Notes: generated from the sequence alone by a model not told the origin. DNA of 64,000 nt from T1Sed10-49 sp046498405 (GCA_046498405.1 JAWOAS010000050.1:9881-73880); one strand, 5' to 3'; positions 7,870 through 16,565 are shown, counted from the first letter of the stretch. Translations and numbers: made by a program.

Positions 7870-7979
7870 GGGCGCCGCGCGGGCCCGCGGGGCGGATGCT
7901 TGCTTTCCCCGCCACCGGGTCCGACCCTGGCAGGGTAGGGGCCCGATCGCACGACGCGCCGGCAAGCAGAGGAGCCACC

Positions 7980-8531
7980 ATGCCCGAGAGCGAGGCCGTC
8001 AGCCGCCGCGTGCCGCGGCCGCCCGCCCACGCCTGGGCGTGGCTGCAGCGCTCCCGCCCGGTGCTCGCCGCCGCCGCCGAGCAGCTCACCGGCGGCCCGC
8101 CCACCCCGGGCTTCGTCGACGACCTCCGCGCCCGCTTCGAGGACGACCCGTTCACCCGCGACGTGCTCGTCGGCGTCATCGCCGAGGTCGCCTTCGGCGG
8201 CCGCGTCCCCGAGCGCCGCCCCGCGGGGGCCTCCTGGGACCGCGGGCTGACGTGGTGGGCCGCGGCCCTGGCGGGCACGACCCCGGCGGCCTTCGAGGGC
8301 CGCGGCGAGGGACCCGGCCAGCCGCCGCTCTTCGACGAGCCCCCCCAGCAGGACCCGCCGCCACCGAGGCGGCGCCGCGCCGAGGTCGTCGCCGAGCTCG
8401 CCCCCCGGGCGCCCGAGTCCGCCGCCCTCGCCGCCCGGCTGCGCGACCTCCTCGCCCAGGCCGAGGGCGACAGCGTGCCGGTCCAGGCCGTCCGCGACCT
8501 CCTCGCCGAGCTCGAGGGCGAGCGCGGCTGA
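7980..8531 (+). CDS. Hypothetical protein, 183 residues
   Basis: I do not recognise this family. ATG 7980 is preceded by an AGAGGAG ribosome site at good spacing. The protein is soluble: an N-terminal helical half with many Trp (HAWAWLQRSRPVLAAAAEQL, RGLTWWAAALAG), a proline and acidic linker around residues 110-130, and a C-terminal helical segment rich in Leu, Ala and Glu that could be a short coiled coil. Strong GC3 bias in this frame supports real coding. It lies between the ABC exporter and the SNF2 gene in the same direction, but nothing ties it functionally to either. Confidence 0.6.
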   Translation: MPESEAVSRRVPRPPAHAWAWLQRSRPVLAAAAEQLTGGPPTPGFVDDLRARFEDDPFTRDVLVGVIAEVAFGGRVPERRPAGASWDRGLTWWAAALAGTTPAAFEGRGEGPGQPPLFDEPPQQDPPPPRRRRAEVVAELAPRAPESAALAARLRDLLAQAEGDSVPVQAVRDLLAELEGERG

Positions 8532-8646
8532 CCCTCGGCGCGCCGCGGCGGCAGGACGCGCTGGTTGCCGCCGCAGACGGCAGCGCGCCGCGGCGGCGGG
8601 TAGCGTGGTCGGGTCCGCGCACCGACCGTCGGCACCGCAGGGGACG

Positions 8647-11643
8647 ATGCACGCCGATCCACAGCTGACCTTCCTGCCCGACGTGGCCGTGCCGGCACGG
8701 GGCCGGATGGCGGTCTACACCCTCGAGGCGGCCGGACAGGCCGCGCTCGTCGAGGCGGCGGGCCGCCTCGGCCTCGAGGGCGCGCCGGCCACCACGACGC
8801 TCTACCGGCCCGACGGCCACCGCCCGGTCCGCGACGACGTCGCCGTGGTTGCCGTCCCGCTCGAGCGGGCGTTGCCGGCCCTCCTCGACCTGCGCGAGCC
8901 GCGCGGCGCCGACCCCGGTTGGCGTGGGGGCCCCTCCGACAGCGTCCGGGTGTGGGCCCTGGCCTTCCGGGTCGCCTGGCGCCTGGTCTGCGAGCAGCGT
9001 CTCGTGCCGTCGATGACGATCGGCGAGGACGGCGGCGCCCTCGCGGCCTGGCGCACCGACCCGGCCGGCGACCCCGCCTCCCTCGACACCCTCGCCCGGC
9101 TCGCCGCGGCGATGCCGCCTGCGGCCCACGCGGTGCCGAGCCCCGACGACGCCGAGCGCGTCTGGCGCCCCGAGGACCTCCTCGCCGCCGCGCTCGACGC
9201 CCTCGCCGACCTCGCCGCGCGCTGCGGCAACGCCGACCCCCGGGAGGGCCGGCCGCGCGCCCGGCTGCTGCCGTGGACCGCCCGGTGGGAGGAGGCCCTG
9301 CGCGACAGCGCCGACCCGTCGGTGCCGCTGCGCGAGGGCGCCGCCGACCTCGCCGCCGGCATCGCCGGCTGGCACGCCGCCGTCGACGCCGACACCGGGG
9401 GGCTGGCCGAGGTGCGCCTCGTCGCCCCGCCCGCGGCCGACGGCGACTGGCGCCTCGAGCTCGGGGTGCGCACCGAGAGCGGCACGCTGCTGCCCGCCGA
9501 GCAGGTCTGGGCCGGGGACCCCGAGGGCGACAGCGCCGTCGCGGCGCGCCAGGAGGCCCTGCTCGCCGGCCTCGGTCGCTGCGCGAGGCTCTTCGCGCCG
9601 ATGGAGGAGGCCCTCTCCGAGGCGGTGCCCGAGGCGGTGCCGCTGTCGGTCGAGCAGGCCTGGACCTTCCTCAGCGAGGTCGCGCCCCTGCTCGAGGGTG
9701 CCGGCGTCGTCGTGCGCCTGCCCGACGACCTCGCCGCCGACGACCTGCGCATCCGCCTGCGGGTCGGCGCCGGTGCCGACGGCCCGGGCGAGGCCGAGGA
9801 AGGCGTCGACCGCGGCGAGGTGCCCTTCTCCTGGGAGGTCGCCCTCGGCGAGGACACCCTGAGCGAGGAGGAGGTCGCCGGGCTGCTGGCGAGCACCGAC
9901 CCGCTCGTGTTCTGGCGCGGACGGTGGGTCCGCATCGACCCCGCCGACGCCGAGCGGCTGCGCAGCCTCGGCGCGCCGGGCACGGTGAGCTTCGCCGAGG
10001 GCCTCGGCCTCGCGCTCGCCGGCACGCAACCCGCCGGCTGGGACGGGCCGACCGGCACCGCCACCGAGGCCGACGTCGTCGCCGACGGGGCCGTCGCCGA
10101 CCTCCTCGAGCGTCTGCGTGGCGCCGCCGACGTCGCGCCGGCCGCCCAGCGTCCCGAGGGCTTCGACGGCGAGCTGCGCCCCTACCAGCAGCGCGGCGTC
10201 GGCTGGCTCGCCGGCATGGGCGCGCTCGGCCTCGGCGCGGTGCTCGCCGACGACATGGGTCTCGGCAAGACGATCCAGCTCATCGGCTACCTCCTCGCGC
10301 GTGGCGGCCACGGTCCCCATCTCGTGGTCTGCCCCACCTCGGTCGTCGGCAACTGGGAGCGTGAGATCGGCCGCTTCGCGCCCTCGCTCGAGGTCACCCG
10401 CCACCACGGGCCCGACCGGCTCGCCGAGCTGCCGGACGCCCCGCGCGGGGTGTGGCTGACGACGTACGGGACGCTGCGGCGCGACGCCGACCTCCTCTCC
10501 GGGGTGACCTGGGACGTGCTCACCCTCGACGAGGCGCAGCACGTGAAGAACCCGACGACGGCGGGCGCCCGCGCGGTGCGCCGGCTCGAGGCGGCCCACG
10601 CCGTGGCGATGACCGGCACACCGCTGGAGAACCGTCTCGCCGAGCTGTGGTCGCTCATGGACGTCTGCAACCCCGGGCTGCTCGGCACCCGCGCGGCGTT
10701 CGGGCGGCGCTTCGTCACGCCCATCGAGAAGCGCCGCGACCCCGCGACGGCGCTGCGGCTGCGCCGCTTCGTCGCGCCCTTCGTCCTGCGACGCGAGAAG
10801 ACCGATCCCGCGGTCATCGACGACCTGCCCGAGAAGATCGAGCGCACCGTGGTCTGCCCGCTGACCCCCGAGCAGGCCGAGCTCTACGAGCAGGCCACCG
10901 CCGAGGTCCTCGACGGGGGGCTTGCCGAGGCCTCCGACATGGAGCGCCGCGGACGCGTCCTCGCGCTGCTGACCCGCCTCAAGCAGATCTGCAACCACCC
11001 CGCGCAGGCCAACGACGAGCCCGAGTCCGCCGACCTCGAGGGGCGGTCGGGCAAGCTCGCGACCTGCCGGGACCTCGTCGCCGACGCCGTCGACGGTGGC
11101 GAGCAGGTCATCATCTTCACCCAGTACGTCGCGATGGGCCGTCGCCTGGCCCGCCAGCTCGCCGCCGACCTCGACGTCGACGTGCCGTTGCTCCATGGTG
11201 GGGTCAGCGCCGGCGCCCGGGACCGCATGGTCGCGGCGTTCCAGGGCGAGGGCGAGGCCCCGCCCACCCCGGTGCTCGTCGTGAGCCTGCGCGCCGGCGG
11301 CACCGGGCTCAACCTCACCGCCGCGACGCAGGTCGTGCACTACGACCGCTGGTGGAACCCCGCGGTCGAGGACCAGGCCACCGACCGCGCGCACCGCATC
11401 GGCCAGCGGCGCACCGTCGAGGTGCACAAGCTCATCACCGCCGGCACCGTCGAGGAGCGCGTCGCCGACCTCCTCGAGCAGAAGCGCTCGCTGGCCTCGT
11501 CGGTCGTCGGCGCCGGCGAGGCGTGGGTCACCGAGCTCGGCGACGACGAGCTCGCCGAGCTCGTCGCGCTCGGCGCCGACGCCCAGATCACCGAGCTCGA
11601 CGAGGACCGCTGGGGCGGGACCGCCTTCGAGGAGGCGAGCTAG
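8647..11643 (+). CDS. SNF2-family DEAD/DEAH-box helicase-like ATPase
   Basis: A 998-residue SWI2/SNF2 ATPase. The first ~500 residues are the bacterial SNF2-associated region. The ATPase core follows: LADDMGLGKTIQLIGYL (Walker A, around residue 537), LDEAQHVKNP (DEAQ box, near 627), TGTPLENRLAELWSLMD, and helicase motifs V-VI HYDRWWNPAVEDQATDRAHRIGQ near residue 910. ATG 8647 is preferred because MHADPQLTFLPD begins right after GGGGACG and the upstream GTG (8605) adds only low-complexity residues. Such proteins remodel protein-DNA complexes. The next gene encodes a SWIM zinc finger, a partnership also seen beside other actinobacterial SNF2 genes. Confidence 0.92.
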   Translation: MHADPQLTFLPDVAVPARGRMAVYTLEAAGQAALVEAAGRLGLEGAPATTTLYRPDGHRPVRDDVAVVAVPLERALPALLDLREPRGADPGWRGGPSDSVRVWALAFRVAWRLVCEQRLVPSMTIGEDGGALAAWRTDPAGDPASLDTLARLAAAMPPAAHAVPSPDDAERVWRPEDLLAAALDALADLAARCGNADPREGRPRARLLPWTARWEEALRDSADPSVPLREGAADLAAGIAGWHAAVDADTGGLAEVRLVAPPAADGDWRLELGVRTESGTLLPAEQVWAGDPEGDSAVAARQEALLAGLGRCARLFAPMEEALSEAVPEAVPLSVEQAWTFLSEVAPLLEGAGVVVRLPDDLAADDLRIRLRVGAGADGPGEAEEGVDRGEVPFSWEVALGEDTLSEEEVAGLLASTDPLVFWRGRWVRIDPADAERLRSLGAPGTVSFAEGLGLALAGTQPAGWDGPTGTATEADVVADGAVADLLERLRGAADVAPAAQRPEGFDGELRPYQQRGVGWLAGMGALGLGAVLADDMGLGKTIQLIGYLLARGGHGPHLVVCPTSVVGNWEREIGRFAPSLEVTRHHGPDRLAELPDAPRGVWLTTYGTLRRDADLLSGVTWDVLTLDEAQHVKNPTTAGARAVRRLEAAHAVAMTGTPLENRLAELWSLMDVCNPGLLGTRAAFGRRFVTPIEKRRDPATALRLRRFVAPFVLRREKTDPAVIDDLPEKIERTVVCPLTPEQAELYEQATAEVLDGGLAEASDMERRGRVLALLTRLKQICNHPAQANDEPESADLEGRSGKLATCRDLVADAVDGGEQVIIFTQYVAMGRRLARQLAADLDVDVPLLHGGVSAGARDRMVAAFQGEGEAPPTPVLVVSLRAGGTGLNLTAATQVVHYDRWWNPAVEDQATDRAHRIGQRRTVEVHKLITAGTVEERVADLLEQKRSLASSVVGAGEAWVTELGDDELAELVALGADAQITELDEDRWGGTAFEEAS

Positions 11644-11651
11644 GCGATGGG

Positions 11652-12446
11652 ATGGTGAGCGCCATGGACTGGCCGGAGGCCTGGTGGGCCCTCGTCGAGG
11701 CCAGCGACCCGCAGGTCGCCCGGCGGCTCCACCAAGGGCGGCAGTTCCACCGCGCCGGGCGCGTGACCGACCTGCGTATCGTCGCCGGCGAGGCCCGTGC
11801 GCGGGTCCAGGACAGCCGCGCCACGCCGGTGCCGGTGAGCGTGACCGTGCCCGTGCTCGACGACGCCGCCTGGGAGACCGTCGTGGCCACGCTCGCCGCG
11901 CAGGTGCGCCACACCGCGAGGCTGCTCGCCGGTCACGCCCCCGACGGGCTCGACGCCGACCTCGCCCGCGCCGGTGTGCGCGTCTTCCCCGAGCGCGGCG
12001 ACCTCACCGTGGCCTGCGACTGCGAGGACCCCGTGTGGCCCTGCGCGCACGCCGCGGCGCTCTGGTCGGTCCTCGCCGAGGCCCTCGCCGGTGACCCCTT
12101 CGTCCTCCTGCAGCTGCGCGGCCGCGGACGCGAGCGCCTCTTGCGCGAGCTCAGCGAGGCGCGCCGACGCCGCGCGCACGGCGACCGGGTCGCCGGGCTC
12201 GACCCCGCCGGCCTCGACCTCGCGCGGTGGTCGGCCGCGCAGGCCCCCCTCGAGGACATCGGCGTGCCCGCGCCCGAGGCCCCGCCGACGCCCGCCGGCG
12301 CGCTGCGCCTGCTCGGCGACCCCCCGGGCTGGGCCGGCGGGGTGGGCGCCTGGGAGCTGCTCGGCCCCCTCATCGAGGGCGCCGCGGCATGGATGGCCGA
12401 GCGCGACGAGGCCACCGACACCGACGGGGCGGCGCCGACGTCGTGA
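11652..12446 (+). CDS. SWIM zinc-finger protein
   Basis: A 264-residue protein whose centre (about residues 121-136) is CDCEDPVWPCAHAAALW, the CxCx(n)CxH pattern of a SWIM zinc finger. It starts 8 nt after the SNF2 stop; ATG 11652 is the first in frame, and the ATG at 11664 (MDWPEAWW) is an alternative. SWIM domains bind DNA or proteins, and in Actinobacteria a SWIM gene often directly follows a SNF2 helicase gene, so the two products probably act as one complex. The C-terminal ~100 residues are unassigned. No membrane segments. Confidence 0.85.
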   Translation: MVSAMDWPEAWWALVEASDPQVARRLHQGRQFHRAGRVTDLRIVAGEARARVQDSRATPVPVSVTVPVLDDAAWETVVATLAAQVRHTARLLAGHAPDGLDADLARAGVRVFPERGDLTVACDCEDPVWPCAHAAALWSVLAEALAGDPFVLLQLRGRGRERLLRELSEARRRRAHGDRVAGLDPAGLDLARWSAAQAPLEDIGVPAPEAPPTPAGALRLLGDPPGWAGGVGAWELLGPLIEGAAAWMAERDEATDTDGAAPTS

Positions 12447-12530
12447 CCCTCGTCGCTGCAGCGGCCTCGCGGGGCGGCGTGCGCGGCGCCGCGCGCCCCC
12501 TTGCCTCGTCCTTGGACCCGGGGGCGCGCC

Positions 12531-13250
12531 TCAGGGCGCCTCGGCGGGCGGGTCGTCGTGGCGGGGCCAGGACCGCCCGATGACCGCGGTCGGGTCGACG
12601 CGCTCGCGCAGGTAGGCCTCGAAGTCCTCGGCCCACGCGCGGTGCCACTGGGCCTGGAGCGCCTGCAGGGCCGAGAGGTCGGCGAGCTCGGCGGGGTAGC
12701 GCTCGGCCAGGCGCCAGGCCACCCGTGCGGCGGCCAGCGCGTCGGCGTCGGCGGTGTGGGCACCGTCGAGCGCGACGCCGTAGACCCGGCAGAGGTCCTC
12801 GAGGCGCTTCTTGCCCTTGCGGTAGCGGTCGAGGTGGCGGTCGATGACGAGGGGGTCGACGAGCAGCATCGGGACCGCGCCGCGGCGCGCGTCGAGGTCG
12901 GGCAGGCCGTGGCGGGCGAGCTCGGCGTCGAGCACGGTGAGGTCGTAGGGGGCGTTCATCACCACCGTCGGCAGGCCCGCGCGCCAGGCCGCCACGAGGG
13001 CATCGGCGATGTCGCCGAGGACCGAGGCCGGCGGGGCGCCGTCGCGCCGGGCCATCTCGGTGGTGATCCCGTGGATCGCCGCGGCCTCCTCGGGGACCTC
13101 GACCCCCGGGTCGAGGAGCCAGGTGCGGACGTCGTTGTCGCGGTGCGGCTCGCAGCGCGCGACCGCCGCCTGCACGATCCGCGCCTCGCGGGGCCGACGG
13201 CTCGTCGTCTCGGTGTCGAAGGCCAGGATCGGCCCCTCGTGCCAGCTCAC
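12531..13250 (-). CDS. DnaQ-like 3'-5' exonuclease (DEDDh)
   Basis: A 239-residue DEDDh exonuclease resembling the epsilon subunit of DNA polymerase III. Motif I is ILAFDTETTSRRPREARIVQ (D-E), with HGITTEMARRDG after it. Motif II is MNAPYDLTVLDAEL, and motif III is DGAHTADADALAAARVAW, with the catalytic His and Asp. There is no BRCT or helicase fusion. The gene stands alone and is convergent with the SWIM gene (84 nt gap). Stand-alone actinobacterial homologues are thought to act in repair or RNA/DNA trimming rather than as the replicative proofreader, so I leave the symbol empty. Confidence 0.88.
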   Translation of the reverse strand: MSWHEGPILAFDTETTSRRPREARIVQAAVARCEPHRDNDVRTWLLDPGVEVPEEAAAIHGITTEMARRDGAPPASVLGDIADALVAAWRAGLPTVVMNAPYDLTVLDAELARHGLPDLDARRGAVPMLLVDPLVIDRHLDRYRKGKKRLEDLCRVYGVALDGAHTADADALAAARVAWRLAERYPAELADLSALQALQAQWHRAWAEDFEAYLRERVDPTAVIGRSWPRHDDPPAEAP

Positions 13251-13293
13251 GCTGCCTCCGCTCGGCGGGTCCTGCCCTCTGACCCTAGCGGCA

Positions 13294-13315
13294 CCGGGCG
13301 CTGCGAGGCGCCCGG
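13294..13315 (-). terminator. Putative terminator of the DUF4235/holin-like pair
   Basis: CCGGGCGC (13294-13301) and GCGCCCGG (13308-13315) form a perfect 8-bp stem with a 6-nt loop, 40 nt past the stop of the DUF4235 gene when read on the minus strand. It also lies upstream of the exonuclease start. No T-tract. Confidence 0.4.
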
Positions 13316-13355
13316 CCGGCAGCGGCCTGTGGACCGCCGATCCCCGTGGTGGGGG

Positions 13356-13742
13356 TCAGGCCTCTCGCCCCGGCGGGGGTCCGCCGGCGAGCTTGCGCCA
13401 GCCCGCGTCGGCGCCGCGGCTGGCGACGAGCTGGGCGAGGCCGACGCCGATGGCGGTGGCGACCGTCCAGGCCAGCGCCGCGCCCCACGAGGCCGTCGAG
13501 TCCCCCGGGTCGTCGGGCGGGTCGCTCTTCATCGCGCCCTTCCAGGCGGCCTCGAGGGCCTTGCGGGCGACGAGCGCCGCACCGAAGCCGAGACCGGCCG
13601 CACCGATCTTCCATACGATCTGCTGGACGCCTCCGGCCACTTGGGATCGCACCTCTCCGTCGAGTCGTTCGAGATCTGCGCCGAGGCGCTCGCGTGCGGC
13701 GACCACCGCTGCGCGCTCGGACGCGTAGGGCAGGTCGCTCAT
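13356..13742 (-). CDS. DUF4235 family membrane protein
   Basis: A 128-residue protein with the DUF4235 pattern: an N-terminal charged helix, then VWKIGAAGLGFGAALVARKALEAAWK (membrane helix 1), a DPGDSTASWGAALAWTVATAIGVGLAQLVASRGADAGWRK segment (helix 2) and a short tail. DUF4235 proteins are small two-helix actinobacterial membrane proteins of unknown function. The start ATG (13742) overlaps the stop of the upstream holin-like gene by 4 nt, and the two families commonly occur together. Confidence 0.8.
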   Translation of the reverse strand: MSDLPYASERAAVVAARERLGADLERLDGEVRSQVAGGVQQIVWKIGAAGLGFGAALVARKALEAAWKGAMKSDPPDDPGDSTASWGAALAWTVATAIGVGLAQLVASRGADAGWRKLAGGPPPGREA

Positions 13743-14209
13743 CGCCGTGCCAGCCGCTGCTTCGTCCACGCCACGTCCTCCCGGATCTGCTCGGTGGTCT
13801 GCGGGGCGCCCACGCGCTCCTTGACCCACGCCTGGTCCGCGGTGGCCTGGGTCTTGGTCGTCTCGAGTCCGAGGGGCTTGCGCAGCTGGCGCAGCCCCAC
13901 GAGGGCGATGATCGCGCCGAGCAGCAGGAGCACGCCGCCGACGATGAGCGCCGCAGCCCACCCCGGCACGACGAGGGCGAGGGCGAAGCCGGCGGCGACG
14001 AGGAGCCCCTGCACGCCGAGCCACGCGAGGGCCGCGGTGACGACGAGCATGGCCACGCCGGTGGCCTTGGCCTTCGCTCCAGCGGTGAGCTCGGCCTTCG
14101 CGAGGTCGATCTCGGCGCGCACGAGCCCCGAGACGGACTCGGTGACGGCCTTGGCGGCAGCGCCCACGCCCTCCTGCGCGGCCTGCTCGCCTTGCGGTGC
14201 TGCGCTCAT
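13739..14209 (-). CDS. Phage-holin-family (DUF1469-like) membrane protein
   Basis: A 156-residue protein. An N-terminal amphipathic helix (LVRAEIDLAKAELTAGAKAK) is followed by two transmembrane helices (TGVAMLVVTAALAWLGVQGL and ALIVGGVLLLLGAIIALVG) and a soluble tail TADQAWVKERVGAP. This is the actinobacterial holin superfamily III pattern; despite the name these are chromosomal and not linked to phage. The ATG at 14209 follows GAGGAGGAGC. It is the first gene of a two-gene unit with DUF4235 and is divergent from the sigma factor gene. Role unknown; probably envelope-related. Confidence 0.8.
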   Translation of the reverse strand: MSAAPQGEQAAQEGVGAAAKAVTESVSGLVRAEIDLAKAELTAGAKAKATGVAMLVVTAALAWLGVQGLLVAAGFALALVVPGWAAALIVGGVLLLLGAIIALVGLRQLRKPLGLETTKTQATADQAWVKERVGAPQTTEQIREDVAWTKQRLARR

Positions 14210-14585
14210 CGCTCCTCCTCGCGGGCGGATCCTCCGGCGGCGCACGCCGCCTCAGGCGTCGGGTCTACGTACCCGACGGCCCGACGGTCGACACAGGGCC
14301 GGCGGTGCCCGCATGGGGGGTCGGACGTCCCGCCATCGCAAATCGCCTCCCCATTCGTCGGTCGGGCGTCGTACTCTAGGCCTGCGGCCACGGTCGGGCG
14401 GAGCAGCGCTCGCGCCCGTCGGTGAGCCCGCCGCCGGTGGCGAGTGCGCGGCCGGCCGACGATGATCGGTGAGCGAGGTCGAGCGTGAGCGTAGCGCGGC
14501 GCCGCAGCCCCGCGCGAGGGGTCGGTGCGCCCTCCCGACGACGGCAGCTGCCGTCGCCTGGGAGCGCGTGCGCGCAGAAAGGCTG
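14210..14585. other. 376-nt divergent intergenic region upstream of the sigma factor gene
   Basis: No gene is supported here if the sigma factor starts at 14586. It must hold the promoters of the holin-like gene (leftward) and the sigma gene (rightward). A TACTCT -10-like box at 14372-14377 is the best rightward candidate, with no clear -35, giving a 5' leader of about 200 nt that contains an 18-bp perfect palindrome. An in-frame upstream GTG at 14469 would turn part of this region into a 39-residue N-terminal extension of the sigma factor. Confidence 0.5.
14539..14556. promoter_or_regulatory. 18-bp perfect palindrome in the sigma factor leader
   Basis: CGACGGCAGCTGCCGTCG is its own reverse complement and lies 29 nt before the chosen start of the sigma factor gene, between it and the putative promoter. 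It could be a dimeric repressor site or, in RNA, a hairpin. One or two such palindromes are expected by chance in 64 kb at this GC content, so only its position makes it notable. Confidence 0.3.
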
Positions 14586-15530
14586 GTGACTGCCGTCGTG
14601 GCTCAGATCGTCGAGGAGATGCCGCTGCACGACCATGTGCAGCTCTACCTCCGGGAGATGGCCCGCACGGCCCTCCTGACCGCCGAGGAGGAGGTCGACC
14701 TCGCCAAGCGCTACGAGGCTGGGCTCGAGGCCGAGCGGCTGCTGGGCGGGGGCGGCAAGGCGACCCCGACGAGGCGACGGCAGCTCCATCAGGTCGATCG
14801 CGACGGCAAGCGCGCCAAGGAGCGCCTCGTGCAGGCCAACCTGCGCCTCGTCGTCAGCGTCGCCAAGCGCTACCAGGGTCAGGGCCTGCCGCTGCTCGAC
14901 CTCATCCAGGAGGGCAACCTCGGGCTGCTGCGAGCGGTCGAGAAGTTCGACTACCGCCGCGGCTACAAGTTCTCGACCTACGCGACGTGGTGGATCCGCC
15001 AGGCCGTCGGCCGGGGCGTCGCCGACAAGGGCCGGACGATCCGCCTGCCGGTGCACATGATGGAGCGGGTGCGTCGCGCCCTGTCGATGCAGCGCGACCT
15101 CGCCGAGGCGCTCGGCCGCGAGCCCGCGCTCGAGGAGCTCGCCGAGGAGCTCGGCGAGGACCCCGACACCGTCGAGGAGCTCCTCACCTACGCCCGCACC
15201 CCGACCTCGCTGGAGACCCCGGTCGGCGAGGACGGCGACGCCGAGCTCGGCGACTTCATCGAGGACCGCAACGCCGACGACCCCCTCGAGGTCGCCGCCA
15301 AGGGCCTGGCCCGCCAGGAGCTGCTCGACGTCGTCGCCGGGCTGCCCGAGCGGGAGCGGATCATCCTCGAGCTGCGCTTCGGCCTCCTCGATGGCGAGGC
15401 CCGCACCCTCGACGACGTCGGCCGCTACTTCGGGCTGACCCGCGAGCGCATCCGCCAGCTCGAGGCCCGCGCGCTGTCGAAGCTGCGCCACCCCTCGCGC
15501 GGCCGGGCGCTGTCGGACACCGCGGCGTAG
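14586..15530 (+). CDS. RNA polymerase sigma factor, RpoD/HrdB-like (sigma-70 group 1/2)
   Basis: A 314-residue sigma-70 factor. Region 1.2 is HDHVQLYLREMARTALLTAEEEVDLAKRYEAG. Regions 2.1-2.4 span about residues 85-150 (NLRLVVSVAKRYQGQG, DLIQEGNLGLLRAVEKFDYRRGYKFSTYATWWIRQA, GRTIRLPVHMMERV). Region 3 follows, and region 4 ends with LDDVGRYFGLTRERIRQLEARALSKLRHP. The GTG at 14586 is preferred because AAAGG lies 4 nt upstream and region 1.2 follows directly; GTG 14469 would add 39 low-complexity residues. It lacks the long acidic N-terminus of many principal sigma factors, so it may be the housekeeping factor or a SigB/HrdA-type relative. Confidence 0.92.
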   Translation: MTAVVAQIVEEMPLHDHVQLYLREMARTALLTAEEEVDLAKRYEAGLEAERLLGGGGKATPTRRRQLHQVDRDGKRAKERLVQANLRLVVSVAKRYQGQGLPLLDLIQEGNLGLLRAVEKFDYRRGYKFSTYATWWIRQAVGRGVADKGRTIRLPVHMMERVRRALSMQRDLAEALGREPALEELAEELGEDPDTVEELLTYARTPTSLETPVGEDGDAELGDFIEDRNADDPLEVAAKGLARQELLDVVAGLPERERIILELRFGLLDGEARTLDDVGRYFGLTRERIRQLEARALSKLRHPSRGRALSDTAA

Positions 15531-15620
15531 GCCCCGGGGCACCGACCCCGGCGGGGCTGCAGGCTCAGACGGCGTGACGCGCCGACCGTGGCCGAGGCTG
15601 GCGGTGTAGGCTCCGCGGCG

Positions 15621-16565
15621 ATGTTGCGCTGGGGAGTCCTCGGACCGGGAGCGGTCGCGGCCGCCAAGCTCGCGCCCGCGATGCTCGCGGTCGGCCACGA
15701 CCTCGCCGCGGTCGGCTCGCGCTCGCGCACCCGCGCGCAGGCCTTCGCGGCCAGCCACGGCTTCCGCCGTGCCCGTGGCTCCTACCGCGAGGTCGTCGAG
15801 GCCGACGACGTCGATGCCGTCTACCTCGCCCTGCCCAACGACCTCCACGAGCCCTGGGCCGTCGCCGCGCTCGAGGCCGGCAAGCACGTGCTCTGCGAGA
15901 AGCCGCTCGCGCTCGACGCCGCGGCCGCCCAGCGCATGGCCGCGGCCTCGGCGCGCAGCGGCCGGGTGCTCATGGAGGCGGTGATGGCGCGCTTCCACCC
16001 GCGCACCGAGGCCTGGCTGCAGACGCTGGCCGAGGGCGTCATCGGGCCGGTGCAGACCATCCACGCGGCCTTCGGCACGATCATGGGCGACGCGCTGAAC
16101 TACCGGGCGCGCCCCGAGCAGGGCGGGGGCGCGCTGCTCGACCTCGGGGTCTACGGGGTGGCCGCGAGCCGCTGGGGCGCCGGCGAGGAGCCCGAGGGCG
16201 TCACGGCGCTGTGGCGGCGCTGGGACAGCGGCGTCGACGGGGCCACCGCCGCGGTGCTCGCCTTCCCCGGGGGTGCGCTCGCGACGATCGTCGCGTCCTT
16301 CGACACCGCGCGCCACGACCTCCTCACGATCGCCGGGCCCCGCGGCACCCTCGAGGTGCCGCAGGCCTTCACCGCCAGCGACGAGGCCGAGGCGGCACTG
16401 CTGCGCGACGGCCGGGTCGTCGGCGCGTGGCGCGCCAACCCCTACGAGCGGATGCTCGCCCACTTCGCCGAGGTCTGCGGGGGCGCACCACCGACGCTGC
16501 CGGTCGAGGACGCCCTCGCCAGCGCGGTCGTCCTCGACCGCATCGCCGAGGCCGCGGGGCGCTGA
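15621..16565 (+). CDS. Gfo/Idh/MocA family oxidoreductase
   Basis: A 314-residue NAD(P)-dependent dehydrogenase. The Rossmann start is LRWGVLGPGAVAAAKLAPAM (GxGxxA type), and the family signature EKPLALDAAAAQRM carries the catalytic Lys near residue 95. The C-terminal Gfo/Idh/MocA domain follows (residues 130-310) with DLGVYGVAASRWGAG. Members act on sugars, inositols or trans-1,2-dihydrodiols; the substrate is not predictable. ATG 15621 is immediately preceded by TAGGCT (15607-15612) plus 8 nt, so the transcript is probably leaderless. The gene stands alone. Confidence 0.88.
   Translation: MLRWGVLGPGAVAAAKLAPAMLAVGHDLAAVGSRSRTRAQAFAASHGFRRARGSYREVVEADDVDAVYLALPNDLHEPWAVAALEAGKHVLCEKPLALDAAAAQRMAAASARSGRVLMEAVMARFHPRTEAWLQTLAEGVIGPVQTIHAAFGTIMGDALNYRARPEQGGGALLDLGVYGVAASRWGAGEEPEGVTALWRRWDSGVDGATAAVLAFPGGALATIVASFDTARHDLLTIAGPRGTLEVPQAFTASDEAEAALLRDGRVVGAWRANPYERMLAHFAEVCGGAPPTLPVEDALASAVVLDRIAEAAGR

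Noticed and set aside
8176..11427. 1083-codon minus-strand open frame across the SNF2 gene
   Set aside because: Antisense shadow of a certain gene; Gly/Arg/Val/Asp-rich, no recognisable domain.
13739..14209. Prophage signal from the holin-family protein
   Set aside because: This family is a chromosomal actinobacterial membrane protein found with DUF4235; no other phage genes are nearby.
14469..14585. 39-residue N-terminal extension of the sigma factor
   Set aside because: Composition is low-complexity, no ribosome site precedes GTG 14469, and a properly spaced AAAGG precedes GTG 14586.
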